Source: Earliella scabrosa
Lineage: Eukaryota > Basidiomycota > Agaricomycetes > Polyporales > Polyporaceae
Assembly: GCA_022605405.1 (NCBI GenBank)
Contig: JABYQQ010000009.1
Span: 1,364,001 to 1,428,000, forward strand
Length of the DNA stretch: 64,000 bases
Reading direction: 5' to 3'
Of this stretch, positions 19,089 through 31,947 are shown one piece after another; within the stretch, counting starts at the first letter, position 1; each line of letters starts with the position of its first letter. A model generated the notes under the pieces. That model made no database searches, was not told the DNA's origin, and saw nothing but the letters and a program-made list of their open reading frames with translations. A program made the position numbers and the translations under genes.

Positions 19089-20800
19089 CTACCTACTGCG
19101 GCTGCCCTCCTGACTGTCCATCGCTCTCTTCTGCAGACTCCGACCTTCAACGGCATCCACGATGCGCCGCAGCAACTCCTCCTGCCTCGCCACCTTGGCC
19201 CGAAGTTCCGCTAATTGTGCGCTCAGGTCGGCGTCTGTCTCTGGGGCGTGGTTGCTACTCGTGCTCACGACCCTGCTTGGGCGCGGGCGCGTCACTTCTT
19301 CAGGAGCGTTTCGCCACAGGCCAGTCGAGGTTGCAATCTCGCGGGTGCGCTGGCGCTGGAGGAGAGGAGAGGCCACCGAGTCATTGAATGGGTCGATGTC
19401 TTCGTCGGCGTCGCGAGTCTTCTGTCAGATACGCGCATTCAGGGGTCAGTTTTCCGAGTTCCAGAATTCGGAGGATGACGTACCTGGGCTTCTTCCATGA
19501 ACTCCCAGACTATACTGAACTCTCTTCCGAGAACAAATGTCGGCAGCGCGATAAGGAGCAAGCCGAACACCAGGAGCGGCAGGGTTATCACCCGTCCTAA
19601 AAAGGACCGAGGTGTAATCTCGCCATATCCTACGGTGGTGATCGCTGGAACACGACATGTGAGCACCTGGAAGTTGAACGGAACAGATGCGGTATACTCA
19701 CTCACTAGAACGAACCTGCATGGGCGGATATCTCGTGAGCACAACGTGACGTCTGAGGGAGGTTCACCGCGATGCTCACCACCCTGCCGCAGGTATGGAC
19801 TGCTGTGCCGTGAGCGTGGCGCGCGGAAAGGCTGGACACAGAACGTACCGCAAACTGGCTAGGATCTCCATCGGAGTTCAGGAACACCCCCAGTGTCTCA
19901 TCCCAGGTTCCTCGTTCAACGAAGTACCTGGTTCATCGGTTACTCATAATCGACTCACTTATTGGGACGATGGGACTCACAGAAGGGTGCTGAAAACGAT
20001 GAGCACCATGACCACAAAGAAGGACAGTGCCAATAGTGCGTGCTGCGATCGTCGGAATGAGAGATACATCACTTCTATCGTTCTGGATGACGGTCAGTAC
20101 TATGCGCTCAAAGAAAGGGGGAAGGACGTGCAGAAGTATAGTGTTATTATAGCGGAACGGGCGGAATACACGTAGTAACCTAAAAGTACGCAGGATGGTG
20201 AACCTGAAGAGCGTCGACTATGATTTCACGCGTCATCAAGGAGATGCGACAGGGGGGAGAAAGACAACTCACTGTGTCTTGCTGCAGCGCAATCTCAATA
20301 TAGTACGGCAGTATACCCAGCAAGTCTATGATCCCAAAGAACGCTACGAAAGAGTAGGGATTAGAGGAGGGGGCAGCCTTTCAGTCGCTCAAAATGGACG
20401 CACATATAACCCAATTAAAGAACCTCCTCCACGATGTCGCATGGGCGACACAACGTCCGATGTACTCAATTGTAAAGAGCACCACAAGAGTCGTCTCCAG
20501 CCCGAACCAGAAACTGCCAGAGATCGAGTGAAAGGCAGGCACTGTCTCCAGAATGGTGACCACGGCCGAGAAGGCAATCAAGGAGGTGGTGAAGAAGTGC
20601 ACGAGGAAGGCAGCCTGCGAGGATGTCGGTCGTTCTAACAGCATATAGAGGTCCTTCTGCAACGACGGGGGCATGCTCTGGACTTCGTCCGCATTGTCGT
20701 AGGCCAATCCATTCTGGAACTCCCTCTCGTCGGTACTGTCGCGCGAAAAGGGTGAGGATGCCGCCGTGCCTAGGCTAGAGAGGGGTATTGTCTGCGACAT
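19089..20800 (-). CDS. Voltage-gated (Kv-type, six-TM) potassium channel
   Basis: Exons: complement(19089..19421, 19484..19644, 19702..19715, 19780..19802, 19849..19927, 19981..20082, 20132..20217, 20273..20343, 20404..20800), giving 421 aa. In order: S1 (FFTTSLIAFSAVVTIL), S2 (GLETTLVVLFTIEYIG), S3 (FFGIIDLLGILPYYIE), an S4 sensor with Arg at every third position (LRTFRLLRVFRPFRY), S5, the pore helix and filter TTVGYGE, S6 (LLVFGLLLIALPTFVLG), and a C-terminal coiled coil (LSAQLAELRAKVARQEELL) suited to tetramer assembly. It should pass K+ across the plasma membrane. It is a one-pore channel, unlike fungal TOK channels, which have two pores. Intron 3 has a GC donor (gcacgt), chosen because it restores the conserved S4-S5 linker. 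Exon 7 is 14 nt; the start of exon 6 could shift by 3 nt. Confidence 0.87.
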
Positions 20801-21409
20801 CGGTCTAAAGGACCACGAAGGCCCGAGCTGGAGGCTGGACGGTCGTCGTCGTCGTCGTGGAATGCGAGGAAGCTATGGGAAGGATGTGTCTCAGTGTGTC
20901 TCAGTCTGCGGCCGCACGCGTCGCAGACGTCTGCGACAGCGCGTCTCTCGCAGGCGCCAATGCATTGTCTCTGCAGCGACCACGTACGACGACGGCCCTC
21001 TATGCAACACGTTCGCCTCGTTCCTGTCTTCTGAATGTTGTATCATTGCCGGAGATGTGCTGCGATTCCATATACCAGCGGAGGCCGGCGAAGTTCCCAC
21101 TCGCAGTCAACAGACACCACACTAGTACTGTTTATCCGTACGCTGCAGCTGCGGTAGACGGCGTCCACCACGTCGCGCCCGTCTCTTAAACCAACCGAGT
21201 GAGAAGGAGGGTAGCTTCCATTGTACCCCGAGTTGCCATTGGTGAGGGAAAGGAGAGTTCGAGCTTTGTACGAGTGTGGTCAGAGTCCCCCTGAGGTGTG
21301 TCGTTGTGTCGCTTGCCGTTGTTCTTTCGCTCATCCACCCGATACATGCAGTCAACATCTCTATCCTGTTTCATCACCACATCGCTCGTATTCCGCCACT
21401 CACTTGAGC
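20801..21409. promoter_or_regulatory. Divergent promoter region, potassium channel and Dicer
   Basis: About 609 bp between two outward-facing start codons, so it contains both promoters. A GTC trinucleotide run lies at about 20845-20857. No TATA box is obvious and no gene is supportable. Confidence 0.5.
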
Positions 21410-24400
21410 ATGTCAGTCCCACCCCCAGGCGAAGCCAGCGGAGGCAACGTCGACCCCTCTACGAAGGCGATGGTGCATACGCGAGCTTACCAGCAAGAGC
21501 TGCTCGACGAGAGCCTGAATCACAACATCATCATCGCCCTAGACACGGGCTCTGGCAAGACCCATATCGCTGTGCTTCGAATGAAGCTCGAAGCCGAACG
21601 CGAACCACGGAAGGTGCGTACCCTCTGGACGGAGCCACTCGCTCGCGCATGACCGCTCGGGATCATCAGGTATCGTGGTTCATTGCTCCCACCGTCGCGC
21701 TCGTGGAGCAGCAAGCCGAAGTCATCAGGAGCGCGATACCCGTGTCGGTCGGGACGGTCTCTGGCTCGTCTGAGCCTAACCAGTGGAAAGACGCGTCCCT
21801 GTGGCGTAGGATCCTCGCGTCACATAGAATCATGGTCAGCACACCGCAAGTCCTTCTCGATGCACTACACCACGTAAGATATTCCTACTGTATGCTTGCT
21901 CCGTGGTCTCACCATCTCCTCTCAGGGCTACATTGACATGGGTGTTGACATCGGCTTGCTAGTGTTCGACGAGGCCCATCATGCGATTGGTAAACATCCC
22001 TATAACATGATCATGAAGAACCACTACTACCCCCTACCACTCCGCACGATTGGCTCAAATTCTTCTTCGCGCGTTCGTCCGATGGTCCTTGGTCTCACTG
22101 CAAGTCCTTCGTACGGAAGTGATGTGGAGAAAGCGTTCAAGTTAGTACTCCTCTTTTGTCCACTTGCGAAATTATGTCCTGGCTTGGATTTCAATCGAGA
22201 CCCAGCGTTTGCTGATATATGCGAAATCGCCTGCATACCCGTTGAGAGCACTCTAAGTGCGGGTTTATTCACTATTTGACAAGCATGCGTCGGCTATCCC
22301 AGCGAGACGACATAATTGCTCATGCATCTCTCATGTGTCACAGACAACTGAAGGCCAATATGGACTGTGAAATTTGCTCCTCGCGAGATAACCGGGAAGA
22401 GCTGGGACGATACGTGCATAGACCAGAGTTCAAGCGCGTCATCTATCCTTCGCCGGTACATACCTGGGACGGTATCCCCTCCGTCAACTACCGAGCACTT
22501 GAAGCCATGATTGCGACTTTGAACATTGAGGACGACCCCCACGTCATTGCGTTACGCGGACGGCTAGCGAAGCTTCATCCAGGCGATGACCGTCGCCGTG
22601 TAGACCAACAACTGTCGAAGGTCATCGACAAGGAAGACACCTTCACTCACAAAGGCTTGCGGGACTTCGCACGCACTGCCGCCGATATCTGTGTCGAACT
22701 GGGGACCTGGGCTGCCGATTGGTACATCGCGAGGGTGATCGAACGGGCGAAAATCGCGGCGAATCCGTTCAACAACATTATGTCGGCGTGGCAAGAGAAG
22801 GAGAAAAGCTACCTCCTCAAGATCCTCACCGGCGTCCACATCACAGAGCCTTCTTCAGACCCTCAAGATATCGTTTCCGGAATCACGCCAAAGGTTCGCA
22901 CGCTCGTAGAGTCCCTCATCATGGAGGAGGCCATTTTCCGCTCCGTCGACGAGGATTATAGTGGCCTCATATTCGTGACGCGCCGAGACACCGTGCTCGT
23001 CCTTGCCGAGCTGCTCCGGCGAATCCCCGAGACATCGCAGCTGTTCCGAGTTGGATGTCTGCTCGGCTCGTCTTCCAGCTTCAGACGGCACGCTTTTCTC
23101 GACATCACGCGGACCTTGCTCGACGAGAGCCAATCTGACACGCTCCGCGACTTCAAGATTGGGGACAAGAACCTGATCGTTTCAACGTCCGTCGCGGAGG
23201 AAGGCATAGATATCCAGGCGTGCGGCAGCGTCGTTCGCTTCGACGTCCCACCCAATGTCGTCTCATGGGCGCAGAGTCGCGGGCGTGCCAGGAGAAAGAG
23301 AAGCAGCTTTATCCTCATGTTTGAGGAGACCGATCCTCAGGGCGTCGTGCAAAAATGGGAGGAGACGGAGAGACAGATGATGGAAGCATACGCCAAACCC
23401 AGGCTCCCCCCACCCGAAGAGGAGGACGACATCATGGATGGTTATGTCGAATTCGAGATTGCGTCTACGGGGTACGTCCTTCCTCTGCCTACAATCCACC
23501 CTCCGCTGAACGTGCGGTGTAGTGCACTCCTCACGCTGGACATCGCGATTCCTCACCTCAACCACTTCTGTGCCGTGATCCCAAGCGGCGGTCCAGATAG
23601 CCATGTGCCTATCTACGAGCTCGACCCTCCAGAATACTCCGAGGGTTGGCATGAATACGAAGATCCTGTCCGTCCGCTCTACACAGGCCCATGGGGCGCC
23701 ACCGTCATTCTTCCAAGAGCACTTCCGCCACAGTACGTGCCGATATCTGAATATGGTAGCTTCATCCCTGAGAATCGTGTGCTAGCCTGCGGAAGTTCAC
23801 CGTCGACCGCGTCCACCGCACGAAACGGAGGGCGCAGCAACGTGTCGCCTACGAAGCATATGTGCAGCTCTATCACGCCGGGCTGGTGAACAACCATCTG
23901 TTGCCACTCAGCAGCGCCATCGAGCCTGACAAGAAGGAGGAAGTGGAGGCAATGCTGGCCGACGTCGCCAAACGGGCCGGCACCGCGTCGGTCACCGTTC
24001 AAGTGGATCCGTGGGCCGTTGTGCTGGACGAATCATCATGGTTCTCGCACGAGCTCGTCGTGGAAGGTCTCCCAACCCTACGCCTACTGACCCGCCATCC
24101 GCTGCCAAGCTTCGACCCTCACGACTTCCCAACGCTCCACGTCCCCGGACGCCGCGAGCTTTCCATGTTCATACGCCCTGGTAGCACCACACCTCCCACC
24201 GCAGAGGAGGTTCAGAAGGCGAGGCAGTGGACTTATGCGCTGTTCTTCCGATTGTACGGAAGCAGAATGGAGCGCAACAAATTCGACTTCTCATACCTCT
24301 TCCTTCCTCAAGGCGCCTGGCCCGATGCAGAGCTATGGGAGGAGCGTCGTAGATGGATGCATGACCGCTTCATGAGTGGGCTTGCTGGTCAGGGCGAGAC

Positions 24401-26408
24401 CCCTTCCCTAGCCAATGCTGCACTTCTGGGCCAACAGTTCTCTTACCCGAATGATCTGGCTCTGGTCCGAGGCGTCAGCAAGTTTGACAAGCCTCTGCGT
24501 CTCATCCAGTGGCGACACCACCCCCTAACTCCAGAGGAGGAAGAGAAATTCCGCGAGGCGTATGCGTCCATCCCCGACTTGGAAATCACGTATCCACTCA
24601 TGATTGTCAAAGAGCTGCCCAAGCGTCGCAATTTCCTCATCCCGTTCACTGACGCTAGCGCTGATAACGACAAGCGGCCAGCCGCTCTGAAGGAGAACCT
24701 GCCCTTCTCACTGCATCCGCAATACACCTTGGTCGAGCTCGCCTCTCAGGAGGACGTCCGCTATACCCTAATGCTCCCATCCATTCTGCGCTGGCTCACG
24801 ATGGCGTTGACGGTCAACAGTCTGCGCACCGGTCTTTACGGAAACTCTCCCGTCAAGGACGTCCCGCTTCCCCTCCTGGTCACGGCCATCACCGCACCTG
24901 CAGCCCAGGAACGTTTCCATTACCAGCGCTTGGAAACCCTCGGTGATACGGTGCTCAAATTTATCGTCAGCAACCAGCTATATGCGGAGTTCCCTCTGTG
25001 GCACGAGGGCTATCTCAGCCGCAAGAAGGATCATGCTGTGGCGAACGTCAATCTCGCGAAGTGGGCTGTCAAGCGCGGCCTTTACAAGTGGATCATCCGC
25101 GATCGCTTTGTGCCGAGGAAGTGGAAGCCGCACTATGCCTCTTCTATCACCAGCTCGTCAGACGAAGTTATTGAAGAACTCTCAGCGACTGTGAACAGCA
25201 AGGACGACAAAGGCAAGAAGAAGAAAGCCGAGGAACTTTCGACGAAGATGCTCGCGGATGTTGTAGAGTCGCTCATTGGCGCCGCATACGAGCACGGTGG
25301 CTTCGACCTGGCCATAGACTGCGCGAAGCGCTTCGACCTCGGGATCTCCTGGCAGAAGCTTCCCCCGCGCATCGAGGCGATGCACAAGGTAGAGGACCTG
25401 GTCGACCTCCCCGATCAGCTCGCCTTCGTCGAGCAGATGATCGGCTACAAGTTCTCCCGCCGCACATTCCTCGTGCAGGCCCTGACGCACGCGAGCTACC
25501 AGGGCGATCTAGCCGCGATGTCGCTCGAGCGGCTCGAGTTCCTCGGGGACTCCGCGCTGGACATGATCGTCGTCGACTACCTCTACCACGCCGCGGGCAA
25601 GAACTACTCCCCGGGATACATGCACATCAAGAAAGAGGCCGTCGTCAACTCGCACATCCTCGCCTACACCTGCCTCAACGCCTCGCTCGCCGTCGAGTCC
25701 ACGATGCCGTCCTGGTCGCCCGCGGCGGGGCTCGCGATGGTCGACGACACGCAGCGGGTGCACCTCTGGCAGTGCCTCCTGCACTCGAGCCACCGCGTGC
25801 TCGAGGATCAGAACCTCACCTTCCTCCGATACGAGAAGCACGGGGCGGAGATCGCCCGCGCGCTCGCGCACGACGCCGTCTACCCCTGGGCGGCGCTCAC
25901 GATCCTCCAGGCGCCCAAGTTCCTGAGCGACGTCGTCGAGAGCCTGTTCGGCGCTGTGTACATCGACTCGTTTGGCGACCTCGACGCGGTGCGGCGCGTG
26001 ATGCGCAGCCTCGGGCTCATGCAGGTGCTCGAGCGCGTCGTCGAGCAGGATGTGGACGTGCTGCACCCGGTGTCGCGCCTGGAGATCTGGGCGGCGCAGC
26101 AGAAGCCGAGGAAGGAGGTCGAGTACAAGCTCGTGAAGGAGAAGGGCCAGGTCAGCTGCACGGTACTTATCGATGGTGAGATGGTGGAGACGGTCACGGC
26201 GTCGTACCGCAGCAAGGTGAGCGAGGACGAGGTGCGGTTCTCTGCGGCAGAGCGCGCGAACGCGAAGGTCAAGGCGGAGAGCGTGAACATCGACAAGATG
26301 GTGGTGGGATCAGATGGCGAGGAAGCTGAGGCAGAGATCGTCGAGGCTGAAGAGGAGACTGCTGCTGCTCCTGAGGATATCGAGGATATCGATGAGGACA
26401 TGCTGTAG
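21410..26408 (+). CDS. DCL: Dicer-like ribonuclease III
   Basis: Exons: 21410..21613, 21670..21873, 21926..22140, 22344..23732, 23786..26408, giving 1,544 aa. The DExD/H helicase comes first: ALDTGSGKT (about 44-52), FDEAHHA (about 150), LTASP, then SVAEEGIDIQ and AQSRGRARR. A probable Dicer dimerisation domain follows (SALLTLDIAIPHLNHFC). RNase IIIa has RLETLGDTVLKF (about 1050) with DVVESLIGAAY, and RNase IIIb has RLEFLGDSALDM (about 1250) with DVVESLFGAVY, so all acidic catalytic residues are present. A C-terminal dsRNA-binding-like segment and a Glu-rich tail end the protein. No PAZ domain is obvious, as in many fungal Dicers. It cuts dsRNA into small RNAs for silencing. Intron 3 is long (203 nt). 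An apparent frame change near 23780 is a normal 53-nt intron with a GTACGT donor. Confidence 0.95.
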
Positions 26409-26625
26409 TTGTACGTTCAGGAATCAGGACGGACGGACGGACTCGTGGAACTGGGACTCGGAAACGGAAACGGATAACTGTATCATTCCATCCCTGATGT
26501 ATGCGTATAGTTCTCGTGGCTACAGTACAACATGTGCAATAGGACTACATGCGATGTACGACAACAATGACAAATGCATCCCGGATTACGTATGTGTTGA
26601 GTAGATGTAGAAGAAGGTTGCTTGT

Positions 26626-28766
26626 TCAGTGCTCTGTCTCCTCCCAGGTCCTGCCTACGGTCTTGACCAAGTCGGCTTCCGTGATCTGCTTCCCGCTCGT
26701 GAAGTAGCCCGCAGCGATCTTCGCGTCAATCTCAACGCGCGAGTCAGGAGGCAAGAGGTGTTCTATCAAAGATTGAGGGTCAGATCACTCATGGGAGAAT
26801 TCACGACGTGGGACGTACCAGGGATATCGTATCGCTTGAGGATAGGAATACCAGACTGGACAATCGCGTTGTATTTCCTGCGATGCAGATGGATCATCAG
26901 TACTGAAGGCCGTGGTAGCCATCAAATGGACGACGTACATGTCACTCATCGACACCATGTTGTCGATCTTCTTGATACCGAACCAGTGCAGGACGTCGGG
27001 CATCAACGCCTGGAAACGCATGTCCTTGACACCGGCGATGAGCTCAGTCGCCTTGAAGTACTTGTCCGCAGAGTCGCCGCCCCGCTTCCGGAGGTTGTAG
27101 ACGAGGTACCTAGAGGCGTCATTGTTGATCATCGACCTACGAAGCGACTTATAAAGAAAGACGTACTTCGTGACCTCGCCCAATGCACGCCCCTCCTTGC
27201 GGAAGTAGACGACGAGACCGACACCGCCGCGTTGCGCCCCGCGGATGCACTCTTCGATCGCGTAGATGAGGTAGGGCTTGCATGTGCAAATATCGGAGCC
27301 GAACACGTCGGAGCCATTGCCTACATATCGTATGTTAGTAGGAACGATGGAACGAGACAATGAGGCGCGCATACACTCATCGTGAACGCGGAGCGTGAGT
27401 TCCTTCGATTCGTCTGACAGATATGCAGGATTGCCGACTGGACTGACGTGAGCAGGCGACTTCGCTGCAATATGGCACGAACGTACAAATATATGCGGTC
27501 AAGTTACCGATGGGCGGGAGGAAGACCTTGATATCGGGGCGCGTGATGAGCTCCGGATACATTCCTCCGGTGTCCTCGAAAAGTGCCCTGCGAAGCAGAC
27601 TCTCGGAGCTATCATGGAGTGAGTGTCGTCCAACAGACCGGCGTATAGGTGTGCTCACATTCCGAACCGTTCAGCGACACCAGGGAGATACCACACAGGC
27701 TCGACAGCGGCCTTGCTAATGGCGATCTCCACACCAGGGTCAGCAGTGCTCTCCGTCCCGTCCTCGTTGATCAATGGCCTGCTCTTGAGCAAGATCTTCC
27801 CGTCAATCTTCAGATCGCCCTTCCTCGCCGACTCGTCAATCTCCGTAAGCTTCATGTGCGCCTTTGTCACCGCAATGCTGGGGCGGACGTCCAGCCCTAG
27901 CTCCTCGAGCTCGCGCTTGTACACCTGCGGAACGAGATGACCCCACGGGTCGAACGAGACGATCTTGCTTGGATCAGACCATGAGGGGTGAGGCGGAACG
28001 GGGATGGCAGGCTCGGTCTTGGAGTAATCGGGCTTGTGCGACGGGTCGAGCGTACCCATAGCGATGGCAAGGGCACGGTAGATCGAGTACGAACCGGAGT
28101 GAGCACCAATAGCATTGCGCTGCTTGATGGAGGTTGGAAGACGTGAACATATGACTGGACCGCGCACGGCTGGGTCGGTCGCACCCCATTGGAGGGGATA
28201 GGGCTTGATGCCATGTGAGTCGGGGTACGCTTGAAGAGAGACGGATCAGAAACCGTTGGAAGGGATTGCGAGCGGGGAACATGAGAGAGCGAGTTGTGCG
28301 TCCATAGGACGGTTGCGCACGACCGATAACGTAGAAGGAACCTCCCCTAAGTGGTTGAGATGAAGAACGTTACTCACTAGTGAGGATCACCCGCGACGGA
28401 TACAAGACCTTCTCCCTCTCCTTGTCCCTCTCAGTGATTGAGCTGCTAGCGGCAGGCGACGTTGAAGGTGTCACAGAGGTGCCATGCGGCGACGCAGTAG
28501 GTCCCTCGCTCGCCATCACAGCGTCTGCCTGGACGACACTTGAGATAGGCGTAGCATGGCGCCCGGGTGTGGACGGCTCGCTCGTAGTGCGCGACGTGGT
28601 CAACGCGTCCAGCTACATAATTGCCTTGCTCGTAAGTCGTCTGCCCATCGCGACGCAGGAGATACAGGCGCGCGCCACGCACCTTCGCCTGCAGCGTCTG
28701 CTGGGAGACCTGGAGGGCCTCGAGCTGGGTGAGGATCTGGGTGAGGACTGCGTCGGAGGCGGACAT
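26626..28766 (-). CDS. URC1: URC1-type GTP cyclohydrolase II-like protein
   Basis: Exons: complement(26626..26762, 26819..26877, 26939..27320, 27375..27464, 27508..27608, 27659..28229, 28378..28612, 28683..28766), giving 552 aa. A Ser/Thr-rich N-terminus precedes TTYPDSHGIKPYPLQWG, RLPTSIKQRNAIGAHSGSYS, ESLLRRALFEDTGGMYPEL, SDVFGSDICTCKPYLIYAI and VVYFRKEGRALGEVTKY. The FRKEGRALGE block is the GTP-cyclohydrolase-II core as it appears in the Urc1 family. Urc1 belongs to the fungal uracil catabolism (URC) pathway, which lets cells use pyrimidines as nitrogen source; its exact reaction is not something the sequence settles. A large plus-strand frame at 26629-27363 is antisense to these exons and was discarded. 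The gene is convergent with Dicer, 217 bp apart. Confidence 0.92.
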
Positions 28767-29838
28767 GGTGGCTGTCGAACGAGAGAGACGACGAGGTGGA
28801 GGAGGAGAGCGTTATAAAGGGTGACCGCGCGCTGCGCACGCACTATCAGTGAGGCTGAGGTGTTGCAGGACGCAAGACGATCATCCCTATCTCACCTGAC
28901 GTCGGCCTATCGGTGCGATTCGCCACGACCCACAGCCAAGGGCCTCGCCCGCACGGCTCTCCCCTCGCGCACGCGTTTCATGTTGTTCGCGAGCGTCGCG
29001 CAGAGTTCAGCGAGTACGTCCTAGGTCGTGTGCAGGTCGTGTGTCTTGTCCAGCTCAGAGAACGCGAGGAGATGTCGGTTAGCGCACCCGGTCATTTCAC
29101 GCGCTGGAACCTATGTGCCAAATCGGGCAAGTATACTGAACGCTTCACCATCGTGCTTGCGTACACACTCACACTACATCAACTATCTCCGCATATGATT
29201 CCCTGATTCCAAACACGGGGGCCCTGTTGTCCCGGAGGGGGTCAATCCGGTCTGAACGCGGGCATCTCAGCTTCATGGATGTATCCTTGCTCCAATCGTG
29301 GGAATCAATCAAAGCCGAGGCGCTTGAGCTTTTCCTCTCCTCTTCTCTTTGTCTCCGTCCACCAGAGCCTCACAGAACCATATACACGTCTCCTCAGTCA
29401 CTGACATGCACATCATCTACCCTTGCGGCTGACATGACCACGCCATCTCAACATCCGCATCCGACAGATCTTGGAGCTTGGAGTCTTGTGCCGTACAATC
29501 CCGACTCTCATGCTCGGCACGTCGTTACAGTTACATCAAGACCATGTCGTATCGTCCCACTCGAGACCGATACTATCAAAGTGCAATAGAGGATGTCGGG
29601 TGATACCAGTGATAGGTATGGTGTTTGCTGTTCACTGGCTCCCCGTCTCACGGAATGTCACAGCGCGTGGTTCTACAAGGAAGTCCGAGTACCTGCTGCT
29701 GGTCGAGCGCCATATCGATGAATATTGCTGCTGTGAATGCAAATTCCCTAACCTTGTATCGAGCGACCTATAACTGCCCTCGAGATGCCTTCGCAATGTT
29801 CGACTATCGTCACCCGCCCTCGGCCATCCCTCGCCCCA
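28767..29838. promoter_or_regulatory. Divergent promoter region, URC1 and P450 no. 3
   Basis: About 1.07 kb between outward-facing genes. No frame here shows family resemblance or spliceable structure. No TATA element close to either start is convincing. Confidence 0.45.
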
Positions 29839-31947
29839 ATGAGTGCACTTTCTCTTCCCCTTCTCGCCGGCATAGGATTGTTGCTCTCTATACTCTTGCG
29901 CTATGTCTCCTCCCAAAGGAAGTGGGACGCTCGCCGCCAGGGGAGACCCTTACCTCCCGGCCCAAAGTCTCTCCCTTTCATTGGGAATATCTCCCTGATG
30001 CGCCAGCCCGAGTTATGCCGCTCGTACCGAACCCTCTGCGATACTTATGGTAGGCAAGCCGTTGCTCGAGACCACGACTCTCATGACGCTTATATACATT
30101 TTGCATCTCATAGGAGACATGGTTTACGTACCTGTCCTTGGACGGAGCATTGTGATCCTTGGTAGTCCTCACGCGATATTCGAGCTACTTGACAAGCGCT
30201 CAGCAGTGACTTCCGATCGGCCTCAGTCACCGCTGGTCTCTCTGTAAGGTTTTCAGCGTTCAACTTAGTGTGCGCCTCTGACCAGTGATTCCGATCAGCG
30301 TCGGGCAAGAGTCCAATGTCTCTCTGATTCCATACGGTCAATGGTGGCGACGCCATAGGCGCGCTCTTTGGCAACACTTCCATCCCGCGACCACTGTAAC
30401 ACACATGCAACACCAACGAGAGGCCGCCATGATGTTCTTGCGCAAGCTGTTGAGCGAGCCCGAAAGCCTATGCGATCACATTCGCTAGTGAGTAAAGCAC
30501 ACTTAGCACACTTCGCTCGACGGACATTGTGTGATACTCACCGTGACACGTCAGCACTTTCTCGGCCGCCATCATCAAAACGACATATGGCGTTGATGTA
30601 GCGGACGACAACGACGAGAGCATCCAGCTCCTCGAAAGCGGTCTCGAAGGGGCACAAGCGTTCACCCCAGGAAAATACCTGGTGGAATTGTTGCCGTTCC
30701 TCCAGTACATACCATCATGGGTGCCAGGGGCAGGCTTCCAGAGGCAGTTTGCCAAGTGGCGCGATGATACATACCGCCTCAGGGACACCTTGTTTGAGAA
30801 GACCAAGGAACAGATGGTACAGCCTTCAATAATTTAACGCCGCTTCAGGACGATATGCTCAATCTTTGTATATGTACAGGACGAACAATCGTCCCACTCT
30901 GTCGTCGCACGGTTACTTGAACCATTACAAGGCAAAGAGGTCCAGGATGTACTCGAACAGGAGGCCGTCATCAAGGCTGTAGCATTGACGACATGTGAAG
31001 GTGCGTCGCAGATGTGACAGTACTAGACTCCGACTAACCATATCAATGACGGGGTCCAGCTGGAGGTGATACCGTGAGCATCTTAGATGCTAGTGCCGTT
31101 GAAGACACTCACCCGATTATACGATCTGCAGACATTCTCCACACTGCAGGTATTCTTCATCGCCATGGCACTCAATCCCGACATACAGCGGAAAGCGCAG
31201 GCAGAGCTCGACGCGGTAATCGGTCCCGACCGTCTTCCAGACCACAACGATAGGGCTTCGCTCCCATATATAGACGCGATCGCCAAAGAGTCGCTGCGAT
31301 GGCAGAATGTCGTCCCATTCTCGCTTCCTCACTTGTCAACGGAAGACATCGAGTACAACGGGTACTTCATTCCCGCTGGGACAACCTTCATAGCGAATAC
31401 TTGGTACGGCACATTTGGACAACGCCTCGTAGTATGGCGGCTACTAAACGCCATGTCGTCTTGATCACAGGGCATGCCTCCACGACCCCAAGACATATCC
31501 TGATCCTGAGAGCTTCAACCCAGACCGGTTCCTGCGGGACGACAAGCTAGTTCCCAACGTGTGTGATCCGGCGCGATTCGCGTTTGGCTACGGGAGAAGG
31601 TAAGCCCTTCCGGACTTGGCCCTTCAGTTGTATGCACCTGACGAGGCTTGCGAATTCGTCAGAATCTGTCCAGGAAGATATTACGCAGACGCGTCTCTAT
31701 TCGTCAACGTCGCCATGGTCTTGCACGTCTTCGGTATTTCTCCACCGCTCGACAAGGACGGGAGGGAGATCAAGATCGAGCCGAAGATGACCAATGGGAT
31801 ACTCTCGTGCGTCATTAGACTGCGTTCTGAGAGTTCTCGCTGAGTTTATCGCCCCTTAGGTATCCGGTAGACTGTCGCTGCACCGTCACACCTCGCTCGC
31901 AGAGTGCGAAGAATCTCATATTATCTGTGAGCAGCGGTGCACACTGA
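29839..31947 (+). CDS. Cytochrome P450 no. 3
   Basis: Exons: 29839..30049, 30114..30243, 30299..30487, 30555..30816, 30880..31000, 31060..31073, 31132..31403, 31471..31599, 31663..31806, 31860..31947, giving 519 aa. Features are the anchor (LSLPLLAGIGLLLSILLRYV), hinge LPPGPKSLP, C-helix WWRRHRR, I-helix AGGDT from a 14-nt micro-exon, K-helix KESLR, and heme loop FGYGRR/ICPGRYY with Cys445. It is very close to P450 no. 4 over its whole length, so this pair is a recent tandem duplication. It should be an ER monooxygenase; substrate unknown. The start is MSALSLP; an in-frame Met 18 codons upstream (29785) would extend it without clear benefit. Confidence 0.92.

Noticed and set aside
23733..23785. 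Apparent frameshift in Dicer between the helicase and RNase III halves
   Set aside because: A 53-nt intron with GTACGT donor and CTAG acceptor joins the frames exactly.
26629..27363. 244-aa plus-strand frame
   Set aside because: Antisense to well-supported URC1 exons 5-8; composition follows the opposite strand.
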